The notes beneath the pieces are model-generated. The model was not told the DNA's origin. It saw nothing but the letters and a program-made list of their open reading frames with translations, and did not search any database. A DNA stretch of 59,192 nt from Pseudomonas syringae pv. cilantro. GTDB taxonomy: Bacteria; Pseudomonadota; Gammaproteobacteria; Pseudomonadales; Pseudomonadaceae. Both the position numbers and the translations under genes were made by a program. Below are positions 42,621 through 51,448 of this stretch, piece after piece. How positions within the stretch are numbered: the first letter of the stretch is position 1; each line of letters starts with the position of its first letter. Where the stretch lies: positions 138,208 through 197,399 of the forward strand of contig NZ_LGLN01000077.1 of assembly GCF_001293775.1 (NCBI RefSeq), read 5' to 3'.

Positions 42621-43798
42621 CAGGCAAGTCCCTCGTAATGCAGCTTCTGTTCCTGCTGGGTGAGTTCGGTCATCAGCGTTAGCAGGTTATTCAGCGCCGC
42701 CTGACGGCTTTTCATGTCGCGCCAGAGCAGGATCGGCAGTTGCATGAGCATCGGACGCAGACCATTGAGGAATGCCAACTGATGCTTGAGCTGTTTGCCG
42801 CCGATGTGCTGGGTCAGTTGCAGGGTCTGGTTCACGTTCATTCCATTGGCCGTCAGGGTCAGCAGGTGCTTGAGGAACGCGCGTGGCTCGACCTTCAGCT
42901 CGGGGTTCTTGTTGCGCATGCGCCCAAGCAACTGCTCACAGCCGCGCAGCAGGGTGGTGACGTGTCGTGCTGTGTTCAGGCCATGCATCAGCGTGCGTAG
43001 CTGTTCCTGGGAGACTGACGGCTTGATCGCCGACAGGTCGTCCGCAATCGCAATGCGCATTTGGCCCAGTTTCCGGTCGAACTCTTCGGGCTCTTCATTG
43101 AGCAAGGCTTCAATCAGGCCGGTAATGTTCAGTTGTCCGGATACCGCTACGCCATACAGGTTGCGCAACGCAGCGCGACGCTTGTTATCAACGTTCTGAC
43201 GCCCGAAAGCCTTGGCGGTATTGGTGCCGGCGCGGGCTAGTGGTCCGAATCTGCGCCGCAGGTGCTTGAGCGTACGGGTCAGCGCCACGTATTCCTCTTG
43301 TGCGCCATCGTTCTCTGCCTGTTTACGCGCGGCTTGCAGCACGACCTGAGCCTTGGCTACGTCGCCGTCCGCAAATTCCAGAACCCGTTCAACGCTTGCG
43401 TTGCCTTGAGCAATCTCCAGGGCATCTTCAACGCTCGCATCGCCTTCCGCAGATTCCTGAGCCTTTTCACTGGGTATGTCCTTATCTTGCAGCAGTTTTT
43501 TGCGCAGTAGCCTGGCAGCGTTGTCCAGCCCCGTATCTTTGGCAGTTATCAACAGCTGATACAGCTCGCCCAGTTTGACGGCTCGCGACTGCAGGGCATT
43601 TCTGCTCGCGATCAGCTCGCGGTGACGCAGTATCCGACTGCGCTGCACCAGCGCTGCGGCAAAGCGCGAAACCTGATGCTGCGACGTCCCTTTTTCGTCA
43701 AGCGCTCCAGTGCCGGGAGTCGTGCGCGCAGCAGGTACTACAGCGCGGGGCGGCGCGACTGGATGGATCGGCAATGTAGGCGGGGCGACGATTTTCAT
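42620..43798 (-). CDS. hrpJ: T3SS gatekeeper HrpJ
   Basis: A 392-residue SctW/YopN-like gatekeeper that controls translocator and effector order. The start at 43798 (MKIVAPPTLPIHPVAPP) fits the family and lies 30 bases after the hrp box; the frame is open to 43933 but that part contains the promoter. Residues about 118-155 contain imperfect 13-residue repeats (ESAEGDASVEDAL, EIAQGNASVERVL, then EFADGDVAKAQVVL), matching two 39-bp tandem DNA units at 43371-43448. These probably add length over other HrpJ proteins. Confidence 0.92.
   Translation of the reverse strand: MKIVAPPTLPIHPVAPPRAVVPAARTTPGTGALDEKGTSQHQVSRFAAALVQRSRILRHRELIASRNALQSRAVKLGELYQLLITAKDTGLDNAARLLRKKLLQDKDIPSEKAQESAEGDASVEDALEIAQGNASVERVLEFADGDVAKAQVVLQAARKQAENDGAQEEYVALTRTLKHLRRRFGPLARAGTNTAKAFGRQNVDNKRRAALRNLYGVAVSGQLNITGLIEALLNEEPEEFDRKLGQMRIAIADDLSAIKPSVSQEQLRTLMHGLNTARHVTTLLRGCEQLLGRMRNKNPELKVEPRAFLKHLLTLTANGMNVNQTLQLTQHIGGKQLKHQLAFLNGLRPMLMQLPILLWRDMKSRQAALNNLLTLMTELTQQEQKLHYEGLA
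43371..43448. repeat. Two 39-bp tandem repeats inside hrpJ
   Basis: Units 43371-43409 and 43410-43448 begin GCAAATTCCAGAACCCGTTC and GCAATCTCCAGGGCATCTTC and match at most positions. A partial third unit starts at 43449. The period of 39 keeps the hrpJ frame. Confidence 0.75.
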
Positions 43799-43827
43799 AG
43801 GACGGTTCTGAGCCTGGTCATGACCGC

Positions 43828-43856
43828 TGAGTGGGTCGGTGCCATGGTTCGGTTCC
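43828..43856 (-). promoter_or_regulatory. hrp box of the hrpJ operon
   Basis: On the minus strand GGAACC (43856-43851), 16 bases, CCACTCA (43834-43828). Perfect consensus, 30 bases before the hrpJ start. No second hrp box was noticed within the twelve-gene operon. Confidence 0.92.
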
Positions 43857-43991
43857 CTTGGGAGGAGGGTTCGCGCGTTTGTGCCAAAAGCTGCAGAGGC
43901 AAAATGGGCGTTGCGCAAAAAAATGTATTTCAAATAATTACAAAATTGTTAATGTGTTTATAAATCAATGAGTTATGAATTTATTTTTTAC

Positions 43992-44007
43992 TGGCACGGT
44001 TATCGCT
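43992..44007 (+). promoter_or_regulatory. Sigma-54 promoter of hrpL
   Basis: TGGCACGGTTATCGCT has GG and GC elements 10 bases apart. The -12 element reads TCGCT, off the usual TTGCT. It lies 35 bases before hrpL and is the target of HrpR/HrpS. Confidence 0.85.
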
Positions 44008-44041
44008 ATATGGGTTGCACACCATCAAATGAGGCAAGACC

Positions 44042-44596
44042 ATGTTCCAGAACCTTGTGATCCTTGATGCAACCCAGTCACGCAAACCTTCTTCGTCCAC
44101 TGGCATTCGGCAGTTGACGGCCGATCAGATTCAGATGCTCAGAGCGTTTATCCAGAAGCGCGTGATGAACCCTGATGATGTCGATGACATTCTGCAATGC
44201 GTGTTTCTCGAGGCGTTACGCAATGAGCACAAGTTTCAGCATGCCAGCAAACCGCAAACCTGGCTGTGTGGCATTGCGCTGAACCTGATCCGCAATCACT
44301 TCCGCAAAATGTACCGCCAGCCTTATCAGGAAAGCTGGGAAGACGAAGTGCATACCGATCTGGAGTGGAATGACGACATCACTCATCAGGTAGACGGACA
44401 CCGGCAGTTGGCACGCGTCATCGAGGCCATCGACTGCTTGCCGGCGAACATGCAAAAAGTCCTGGAAGTGTCGCTTGAAATGGACGGCAATTATCAGGAA
44501 ACGGCGAACACGCTGGGTGTTCCGATCGGCACTGTGCGCTCGCGGCTTTCCCGGGCGCGCGTGCAGTTGAAGCAACAGATCGATCCGTTCGCCTGA
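44042..44596 (+). CDS. hrpL: ECF sigma factor HrpL
   Basis: A 184-residue extracytoplasmic-function sigma factor that recognises all the hrp boxes in this window. Region 2 (about residues 27-95, MNPDDVDDILQCVFLEALRN and ASKPQTWLCGIALNLIRNHFR) melts and binds the -10 half. Region 4 (about 125-178, LPANMQKVLEVSLEMDGNYQE and LGVPIGTVRSRLSRARVQL) binds GGAACC. Its sigma-54 promoter lies immediately upstream. Confidence 0.96.
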   Translation: MFQNLVILDATQSRKPSSSTGIRQLTADQIQMLRAFIQKRVMNPDDVDDILQCVFLEALRNEHKFQHASKPQTWLCGIALNLIRNHFRKMYRQPYQESWEDEVHTDLEWNDDITHQVDGHRQLARVIEAIDCLPANMQKVLEVSLEMDGNYQETANTLGVPIGTVRSRLSRARVQLKQQIDPFA

Positions 44597-44610
44597 ATGG
44601 GGGTATGTCT

Positions 44611-44638
44611 GGAACCAACTCACGCCCGAAACCACACA
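44611..44638 (+). promoter_or_regulatory. hrp box of hrpK
   Basis: GGAACC (44611-44616), 15 bases, CCACACA (44632-44638), 31 bases before the hrpK ATG at 44670 and only 15 bases after the hrpL stop. Confidence 0.92.
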
Positions 44639-44669
44639 GTTGCCATCCTTCACCACTTGGATGGCAACC

Positions 44670-46952
44670 ATGCGTATATCCAGTTCTTCCTTTGGCGGTA
44701 TTGCTAATCAACCCACCTCTGGCGGACCGGATGGCGAAACGGCATTTGCCAGCGCCTCTCTGTCGCCGAGCATCGGCGGTTCCGCTTACGTGGACTTCGG
44801 GCAGACCAGCGACGACAGTGATTCCTTTTTTTCTGACGCCGACTCCACTGCTTCATCGCTGATGAGCTTGCTGACCCGGAGCAGTAGCTCCTCCAGCGTC
44901 GACTCGGACAGCTCGTTCGATATCAATCCGCCCGAACCGGTCACGTCGACAACGTCCTCGTCACCCACTGACGCGTCCAATCCGGCCAACGCCCCCAGCG
45001 CTTCCGATGCAGCGTTTCTCGATAACTCCAAGTATTCCTCCCCCGAGGCGTTGAAACGTTGGGAGCCTATGGTCGCCCATTTGCCGCCCGAACAACGCGA
45101 GCAGGCGGCCAAAGAGCTCAACCGGCCCATTGCGGCGGCCTGGATGGCCCGAGAGAAAGGCCCCGACGCTGAGAAAGCGATGGAATTCATCAATGCCAAC
45201 CCGGCACTGAAAACCGCAGTGGATGTCGCGCAGGGCGGCAGTGCGGATGGCAAGATCACCAATAAAGACCTCAAAACCTTTGCCAAGAATATGGAAAAGG
45301 CGGCGGACAACGCCGACAAGGATTTGGCCAAGTACACGGAAGACAACCCGGGTGCTGATCCACAATCCCTGGAAATGGTGCGCAACGCAGCGGTGATGCG
45401 CGCCAACATGCCGCTGGCCGTGGCGGCTGACCCTCATCACGCATTGGGCGCGACGGACCAGACCAAGGTGGACGGCAACGTCAGCGCCGAAGGTTTGCAA
45501 GGTCTGGCTAGCGACAATCCTGGCTTGTCGGGCGCGCTCAAACAGTCGTGCAGCACCTGGTCGCAACCGGGCTTTCTCAGTCAGGTTGACGAGGCGGGCC
45601 TGACCGGACGCAAGAAGGCGGCCCACAGTCCTGACAAGGTATTCGATTCGAGCAACCTGAGTGAGTGGATCAGGAAGAGCGCACCTACCAACGGTGGTCA
45701 GTTCGCCAGCATGCTCAGCGACGCGGCAACCCTGAACTCGGTCGAGGGGATCGACATCAGCAAGCTCGATGCGGATGTTTTCGCAAATCCCAAGTCCTAC
45801 ACCGGCGCGCAGAAAGCCGCGGTGATGGTTAAGTTGCAGCAAACCCAGCAAAGCGTGATCGCCGGGCGCAGCCTGCACAATACTGAAAAAACCGAGGCGG
45901 GGCTGAATAAGAAAATCGCTCAGCTACAGACCGATCCGGACGTTCAGGCGTACCTCAACAAAAGCATTCCGGAACAGGAACGCAGCTTGGTGGACAGTGA
46001 TTCTGCGCTGAAAAGCGCTGTCATCGAACAAGCGAAAAACGTCAACAGCGGCAAGGCGCTTCAGAATGACATGGCGACGGCAGACAAGGCCGTCGACAAA
46101 CATAAGCCGAATGCCGATTACAGTAGTGCCATCGGTGGTTTGTCTGCCCAGTTGCAATTGCAAAAAGACTTGTTTCCCGACACTCAGGTACCGACTGCCG
46201 AGCAGGTGGTGAGCGCCAAGCCTGAACTGCAAACCGCAATCAAGAACTCTTACACGCGTAATTTCAGCGAAGGTGGCGCGCTCAAGCAATTGCTGGGTCA
46301 GAAGAAGTCTGATGCCGCTGAGGCGCTGCAAACCGCAGATAGTCAGAAAGCTGTTTACGAAAGTGTCTTGCCCGCTGATTTCGCCAATGAGCAGCGTGAA
46401 AAATACACGGCCAGCACCTTGACGGAGCTGCAGAACTCCAAAAAGGGCCGCAAGTTGCTGGAAGGCAAAAGCGATGGGGAGGGTGGGCCCTCTTTGGCTT
46501 CTCAGCTCGCTGCGGAAGGTTTGGGGGGCAAGGCATTCAGGTCGGTCATGGGCTTTGCGTCGGTGTCCAGCATGCTCGCCGAGGGTAACAAGGTTGGCGC
46601 GGCAGCCGCTATTTACGACAGCACCAAACTGGGCGCAGAAGCGATCAAAGGTGGCGTCGACGTAGGCGCGAAGATGATGGGCCGTGAGGCATCCGCTGGC
46701 CTCGGTCGTCTGGGCGGACAGATGATAGGCCGTGCCGTCGGCCTGGTTGCCGGCGAAGCGACCGGTCTCGCTGCAGGTGCAGCCCTGGGCGCTGCCATCC
46801 CGATCGTCGGCTGGGCCATCGATGGCGCCATGGCATTAGGCTTCGGTATTTCCGCGATTGTCGATGCGGTCAAGAAGAAACACTACCAGAAAGCGTTCGA
46901 CCATAACGTCGATCCGGTGCTGGATCAGTTCGGGATTGCCAGGGCGCATTGA
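44670..46952 (+). CDS. hrpK1: Type III translocator HrpK
   Basis: A 760-residue secreted protein thought to help translocate effectors through the plant membrane. It starts MRISSSSFGGIANQPTSGG after a GGATGG; the Ser-rich, low-charge first 100 residues fit a secretion signal. It is mostly helical, with a Gly/Ala-rich hydrophobic segment at about residues 695-735 (AVGLVAGEATGLAAGAALGAA) that could insert in a membrane. It marks the start of the exchangeable effector locus. The open frame begins at 44640, next to the hrp box, but the start there is not credible. Confidence 0.92.
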   Translation: MRISSSSFGGIANQPTSGGPDGETAFASASLSPSIGGSAYVDFGQTSDDSDSFFSDADSTASSLMSLLTRSSSSSSVDSDSSFDINPPEPVTSTTSSSPTDASNPANAPSASDAAFLDNSKYSSPEALKRWEPMVAHLPPEQREQAAKELNRPIAAAWMAREKGPDAEKAMEFINANPALKTAVDVAQGGSADGKITNKDLKTFAKNMEKAADNADKDLAKYTEDNPGADPQSLEMVRNAAVMRANMPLAVAADPHHALGATDQTKVDGNVSAEGLQGLASDNPGLSGALKQSCSTWSQPGFLSQVDEAGLTGRKKAAHSPDKVFDSSNLSEWIRKSAPTNGGQFASMLSDAATLNSVEGIDISKLDADVFANPKSYTGAQKAAVMVKLQQTQQSVIAGRSLHNTEKTEAGLNKKIAQLQTDPDVQAYLNKSIPEQERSLVDSDSALKSAVIEQAKNVNSGKALQNDMATADKAVDKHKPNADYSSAIGGLSAQLQLQKDLFPDTQVPTAEQVVSAKPELQTAIKNSYTRNFSEGGALKQLLGQKKSDAAEALQTADSQKAVYESVLPADFANEQREKYTASTLTELQNSKKGRKLLEGKSDGEGGPSLASQLAAEGLGGKAFRSVMGFASVSSMLAEGNKVGAAAAIYDSTKLGAEAIKGGVDVGAKMMGREASAGLGRLGGQMIGRAVGLVAGEATGLAAGAALGAAIPIVGWAIDGAMALGFGISAIVDAVKKKHYQKAFDHNVDPVLDQFGIARAH

Positions 46953-47340
46953 CAGGGAAGGCTAGAAGGGGCAGTTGCACAGCTGAACTTGGCAAGAAGC
47001 CTGCCTTAATCTAGCGATGGCCCGGTCAATTTCACTGAGGTACGAACTGAGCATTCGTAGGTGTGCATTGCAGATGGAAATCGCGACTATCGGGTTGCCA
47101 TGTCGCTGGGTGCCAATGGAGTCGAGGCAAATGCTTGTCTGGTTCGAGCGTTAGTTGAACAAGTCTGGTCGCTTCTTCCCAAGGTATGCCTCAGCAAGAT
47201 GGGTGAAGTCTGAATGAGCTTCATTGATCTTTTCATGGAGACTGGCTCAACCCAGAGTTGAGTGTGACTAAAACCGTTGGTGGTCAGCGGCGTAGTGGTG
47301 GATCAGGTGCATTTTTCAATATTTGACTCAGGAGATTTCT
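46953..47340. other. Gap after hrpK with a possible chaperone-like remnant
   Basis: A 50-residue frame (47061-47213) reading DGNRDYRVAMSLGANGVEAN then ALVEQVWSLLPK has amphipathic character recalling the C-terminal part of a small type III chaperone. It is preceded by an in-frame TAG at 47058-47060. It could be a decayed chaperone for the following candidate effector. No hrp box was found in this gap. Confidence 0.3.
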
Positions 47341-48672
47341 ATGAATCCCATCAGACCCTTATCCCATTCAATTCAACCGTTGCTGGTGGGCGAGGGTGAA
47401 GCCGCGTCTAATTTGCCAGCTATGCACGCAGCCGTCTTGAGTGGCGATAGCGCGCGCGTAACGCAACTGCGTAACGAAGGCGTGCGCATAAACGAACTGG
47501 ACAATGAGAAGCGCTCGCCCCTTGATGTGCTCGACACGATGCGAGATATCGATGAGCAAAGCAGGTCTGGCATGCGCATGGCCTTGCTGCAATCCCTGAG
47601 CCCTACCGCACCAATAGGCTACATGAAGCCAGAAGCCTTGCACGGAACACCCTGGGGTTTGGAGATTTTGCAATCTGGGTCACTCAAAGGAGGGGTCAAC
47701 GATCCGAAAGGCGGTCGGGAGTCCTTGGAGCGCATGGTGTTTTTCTCGGATCGAACGCCTGAAAGCGACAAAGACGAAACGACACGGTTGAATCTGAGGG
47801 TCAAACCAAGGCTTTACGCCAATGGGAAAGGGGTAAATGTCAGCAATGCTTCTTCTCGGGCTCAACAGCATCGTCTCAGTCAAGTGATCACTCATGCCGC
47901 GAGCAATGGGAAACCGCTGCCAACACTGCCCGGTACGGTAACTATAGAAGTTTCCGATCTGAAGCAAGCTGCCCGCGAGGGCGGTGCTTGGTTACAGCGC
48001 TTTCTCCATGATAAATATATTTTAAAAGGTGCTGGGCAGGCGTTTACCAAAGCGCCTTTGGGGCAGGGTTCGTCCGCGCTGAAACTACCGGCTTCTATAA
48101 CCCTGAGGCAGGGTGATAGCACAAAAGTGTTGGTTGATAGCGAACTACAGGATTTTTTTCACCAGGCTGCGCATACGTTGCAATCCGAGCTGGAAAGCGG
48201 CAAGGCTCCTTACCTGAGTCTGTTGAATCGTGGAACCGTGGTGCCCTTGGTTTTTGGGTTCGAAAAAGTCAAAGGTCTTTCTGCTCATGAGATCAGTACA
48301 TCGATACCTGGTAAAAATAACAGGTTTATGTACAAAGCAAATGAGCATCGCTTGGCGGGAGGGCCAGACGGTGGAAAAATCAAAGAGGTGGAGGTCAGAA
48401 CCCTTGGCGACCTTGTAACGCTCCATCTAGGGTGTGAGCTCAAAAATATAAAACTGCCCGAAGATCTCCTCGTGAGGCTGAAAACGAGCAAGAAAGAAAA
48501 AGCCGAGTATTTAGATGCCTCCGCGATTGCCCGGTTTCGCACCAATCTTCTTGAACGGGTTTCGGAGATGTCCAGTGGTGCGCCCTTGAATACTCTGAGT
48601 CTTGAGACGTTGCAGGAAATAAATGCTGAGTTGCGTGCGAGTGATCCAAGAACTTTTCTGCGGGAGTCTTGA
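47341..48672 (+). CDS. Candidate type III effector, ankyrin plus unknown domain
   Basis: A 443-residue protein in the position where exchangeable effectors lie (between hrpK and tRNA-Leu). Its first 25 residues are Ser/Pro-rich with few acids (MNPIRPLSHSIQPLLVGEGE). Residues 25-65 match an ankyrin repeat (AMHAAVLSGDSARVTQLRNE, then INELDNEKRSPLDVLD). Residues 100-137 (LHGTPWGLEIL then RMVFFSD) recall the HGT and Y/FFAD pieces of PARP-like ADP-ribosyltransferases; this is a guess. The rest, to RTFLRES, is unrecognised. ATG 47341 follows AGGAG and is preferred over TTG 47323. No hrp box of its own, so hrpK read-through is possible. I do not recognise a named Hop family. Confidence 0.6.
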   Translation: MNPIRPLSHSIQPLLVGEGEAASNLPAMHAAVLSGDSARVTQLRNEGVRINELDNEKRSPLDVLDTMRDIDEQSRSGMRMALLQSLSPTAPIGYMKPEALHGTPWGLEILQSGSLKGGVNDPKGGRESLERMVFFSDRTPESDKDETTRLNLRVKPRLYANGKGVNVSNASSRAQQHRLSQVITHAASNGKPLPTLPGTVTIEVSDLKQAAREGGAWLQRFLHDKYILKGAGQAFTKAPLGQGSSALKLPASITLRQGDSTKVLVDSELQDFFHQAAHTLQSELESGKAPYLSLLNRGTVVPLVFGFEKVKGLSAHEISTSIPGKNNRFMYKANEHRLAGGPDGGKIKEVEVRTLGDLVTLHLGCELKNIKLPEDLLVRLKTSKKEKAEYLDASAIARFRTNLLERVSEMSSGAPLNTLSLETLQEINAELRASDPRTFLRES

Positions 48673-49149
48673 CGGTGTTGGTATTCGTTCAGGAAAGTGG
48701 ATGCACGTCACTCCGGTAACTTGACGTAAAGGGCTTTGTACGCAGCTTTCCACGATCGTGTGGTTTTGGTTTTGACCATTCCGCACACTGGAGGTGCAGG
48801 CGTGCGTGCATGGCCCATGCAAACTCCCCAGTTCCAAAGAAAAGTCGAGCACACGGCGCCATGACCTCCACAAGCTGATAGCGTTGCCTGTTCTGGCCCA
48901 GCACGGCGTTGCCGAAACCTGCTGGGTTGCTGCCTTTTTCCCAGCGAGTGCGTTGCGTTGTAGTGTGTGTTTTATACTGACTTTGTTGTAAAAATGAAAT
49001 CTTTTTAAGGTGTCTTCAGGCGCGCCACCCTTTATAAGTTGACGCTATCAGGCGTCAAGCGTAATGCGTTTGGCCTGAGGTTGAAGGCAGGTTTGGGATT
49101 CGGTTTATGGGCGGTGCATGATGCGCTTATTGGAATGATGGTGGATTAA
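48673..49149. other. Gap in the exchangeable effector locus
   Basis: About 480 bases with short overlapping open frames on both strands and no clear family. Composition varies along it, suggesting pieced-together remnants. A TATACT (48974-48979) in an AT-rich stretch may be the promoter of the following lipoprotein gene. No hrp box seen. Confidence 0.35.
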
Positions 49150-49992
49150 GTGCAAAAGCTAGCTGTTTTGGTTTTAAGTTCTGCCCTGTTAGCAGGCTGC
49201 GGGTTTTCAGGGAAGGAGATAAGAAGTAATATTTCTGATACTCAGGCAGCACTTGAAAAACCGGTTCCCGTCAACCTGGACGCTTACACGTCGAAAAAAC
49301 TGGACTCTGTTCTGGAGGCCAAGGCCAGCAGCCGTAACCTTGATAAAGGTCAGATGATTGACTTGATCTCGGAGAAGTTCTTGGGGACACCGTATCGCGC
49401 CAACAGGTTGCAGGGTGCAGAACATACACCTGAACAACTAGTCATCGACTTCAGAGGTCTGGACTGTTTTACGTATCTGGACTATGTAGAGGCGTTACGA
49501 AAATCGACATCGCGGCAGACGTTTGTAAAAAATTTAATTCAGACGCGTTATCATGACGGTGACGTTGATTTTTTGAAGCGCAAGCATTTTTTTACTGACT
49601 GGGCTTACAGTCAAGCGCAGAATCTGGCGGATGAGATTACTACGCAGGTAAGCTCGAATACAGTACGTGTTGAAAAGCGCCTTAACGAAAGGTCCAACGG
49701 CAAGACCTATATTCCTGGATTGCCAGTCGTTAAACGCAGTATCACCTATATCCCGAGCGGTCTTGTTGATAATAAGGTTGTGGGTCAACTGAGGACAGGT
49801 GATTACATTGGTATTTACGCCAGTCTTCCTGGCATGGATGTGACTCATGTCGGTGTTTTTATCATGACTGACAAGGGCCCTGTTCTACGAAATGCGTCTT
49901 CACGAAAGGAAAATGAAAAAGTAGTGGACTCACCCTTTTTTGAGTATGTGGCGAGAAAGCCGGGGATTGTTGTTTTCAGGGCAAAAGATTAA
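49150..49992 (+). CDS. DUF1460-type lipoprotein (cell-wall amidase-like)
   Basis: A 280-residue secreted lipoprotein with signal peptide and lipobox LLAGC (Cys17). The body matches the DUF1460 family, NlpC/P60-like proteins related to N-acetylmuramoyl-L-alanine amidases. LDCFTYLDYVEAL holds the probable catalytic Cys (about residue 105) and DVTHVGVFI the catalytic His (about residue 237). It would act on peptidoglycan fragments in the periplasm. GTG start at 49150 with a poor ribosome site. It sits beside tRNA-Leu, has no hrp box, and could be cargo of the locus or an older chromosomal gene. Confidence 0.72.
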   Translation: MQKLAVLVLSSALLAGCGFSGKEIRSNISDTQAALEKPVPVNLDAYTSKKLDSVLEAKASSRNLDKGQMIDLISEKFLGTPYRANRLQGAEHTPEQLVIDFRGLDCFTYLDYVEALRKSTSRQTFVKNLIQTRYHDGDVDFLKRKHFFTDWAYSQAQNLADEITTQVSSNTVRVEKRLNERSNGKTYIPGLPVVKRSITYIPSGLVDNKVVGQLRTGDYIGIYASLPGMDVTHVGVFIMTDKGPVLRNASSRKENEKVVDSPFFEYVARKPGIVVFRAKD

Positions 49993-50142
49993 AAACCTTG
50001 ACCTGTTGACGCGCAGGTAGCCCGGACGCTTTCTCCACTGCGACGGGTTGCAGTGAAACGGCTTTAGGGCCCGAGAGTGATATACATCCTCGCGCACCGG
50101 GTGAGGCTGGCCAAACCCATCACGCCAGCTTTCCACCAGACG

Positions 50143-50169
50143 AAAAAAAAGACCTTGAAATTCAAGGTC
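50143..50169 (-). terminator. Terminator downstream of tRNA-Leu
   Basis: GACCTTGA (50151-50158) and TCAAGGTC (50162-50169) form an 8-bp stem with a three-base loop. A run of A at 50143-50150 is the T tract for the leftward tRNA transcript. A T run on the other side could also end rightward transcripts. Confidence 0.85.
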
Positions 50170-50181
50170 TTTTTTCAATTT

Positions 50182-50266
50182 TGGTGCCCCGAGGGAGAAT
50201 CGAACTCCCACTTCTTTCGAAAACGGATTTTGAATCCGCCGCGTCTACCAATTCCGCCATCAGGGC
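50182..50266 (-). tRNA. tRNA-Leu(CAA)
   Basis: Minus-strand cloverleaf of 85 bases beginning GCCCTGATGGCGGAATTGG and ending with encoded CCA (50184-50182). The acceptor stem pairs GCCCTGA with TCGGGGC, and the anticodon loop TTCAAAA gives CAA. The T loop reads GTTCGATTC. This tRNA borders the P. syringae exchangeable effector locus next to queA and is a likely integration point. Confidence 0.95.
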
Positions 50267-50279
50267 TCAATGGCGGCGA

Positions 50280-50308
50280 AGTATAAGGATGAGTTTTCCG
50301 TTGGTCAA
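50280..50308 (-). promoter_or_regulatory. Sigma-70 promoter of tRNA-Leu
   Basis: On the minus strand TTGACC (50308-50303), 17 bases, TATACT (50285-50280), placed 14 bases before the tRNA. A near-perfect -35/-10 pair. Confidence 0.8.
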
Positions 50309-50383
50309 CAGGGATTTACGCAGGTTTTTTACTAATGCCGTCAAACCGGATAAACTTCCCGGCCCTGCTAAACGAACCCGATC

Positions 50384-51448
50384 ATGCGCGTCGCTGACTT
50401 TACCTTCGAACTCCCTGATTCCCTGATAGCTCGCCACCCGCTGGCCGAGCGTCGCAGCAGTCGTCTGTTGACCCTTGATGGGCCTACGGGCACGCTGGCA
50501 CATCGTCAATTCACCGATTTGCTCGAGCATGTGCGCCCGGGCGACTTGATGGTATTCAACAATACCCGTGTCATCCCCGCTCGTTTGTTCGGGCAGAAGG
50601 CGTCCGGCGGCAAGCTGGAGATTCTGGTCGAGCGCGTGCTGGACAGCCATCGTGTGCTGGCGCATGTGCGTGCCAGTAAATCGCCCAAACCGGGCTCGTC
50701 GATTCTGATCGATGGCGGTGGCGAGGCCGAGATGGTGGCGCGGCACGACGCGCTGTTCGAGCTGCGCTTTGCCGAAGAAGTGCTGCCGTTGCTGGACCGT
50801 GTCGGGCACATGCCGTTGCCTCCTTATATAGACCGTCCGGACGAAGGCGCGGACCGCGAGCGCTATCAGACCGTCTACGCCGAGCGCGCCGGTGCTGTGG
50901 CCGCACCGACTGCCGGGCTGCATTTCGACCAGCCGTTGCTGGACGCGATTGCCGCCAAGGGCGTCGAAACCGCTTTCGTCACGCTGCACGTCGGCGCGGG
51001 TACGTTCCAGCCGGTTCGCGTCGATCAGATCGAAGATCACCACATGCACAGCGAGTGGCTGGAAGTCAGCCAAAACGTGGTCGATGCCGTGGCGGCGTGC
51101 CGCGCGCGTGGCGGACGGGTGATTGCGGTCGGCACCACCAGCGTGCGCTCACTGGAGAGTGCCGCGCGCGATGGCGAGTTGAAGCCGTTCAGTGGCGACA
51201 CCGACATCTTTATCTATCCGGGGCGGCCGTTCCATGTGGTCGATGCCCTGGTGACCAATTTCCATCTGCCTGAATCCACGCTGTTGATGCTGGTTTCGGC
51301 GTTCGCCGGTTACCCAGAGACCATGGCTGCCTACGCGGCGGCGGTCGAGCACGGGTACCGCTTCTTCAGTTACGGTGATGCGATGTTCATCACCCGCAAT
51401 CCCGCGCCGACGGCCCCACAGGAATCGGCACCAGAGGATCACGCATGA
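50384..51448 (+). CDS. queA: tRNA preQ1(34) S-adenosylmethionine ribosyltransferase-isomerase
   Basis: A 354-residue enzyme that adds the epoxycyclopentane ring to preQ1 at tRNA position 34 in queuosine synthesis. It begins MRVADFTFELPDSLIARHPLAERRSSRL and contains TPAGL-type PTAGLHFD and VGAGTFQPVR motifs of the family. Its stop overlaps the tgt start (ATGA at 51445), so the two are co-translated. Confidence 0.96.
   Translation: MRVADFTFELPDSLIARHPLAERRSSRLLTLDGPTGTLAHRQFTDLLEHVRPGDLMVFNNTRVIPARLFGQKASGGKLEILVERVLDSHRVLAHVRASKSPKPGSSILIDGGGEAEMVARHDALFELRFAEEVLPLLDRVGHMPLPPYIDRPDEGADRERYQTVYAERAGAVAAPTAGLHFDQPLLDAIAAKGVETAFVTLHVGAGTFQPVRVDQIEDHHMHSEWLEVSQNVVDAVAACRARGGRVIAVGTTSVRSLESAARDGELKPFSGDTDIFIYPGRPFHVVDALVTNFHLPESTLLMLVSAFAGYPETMAAYAAAVEHGYRFFSYGDAMFITRNPAPTAPQESAPEDHA

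Noticed and set aside
48689..48904. Possible transposase fragment on the minus strand
   Set aside because: Its translated text does not show any transposase motif and no terminal repeats are visible.
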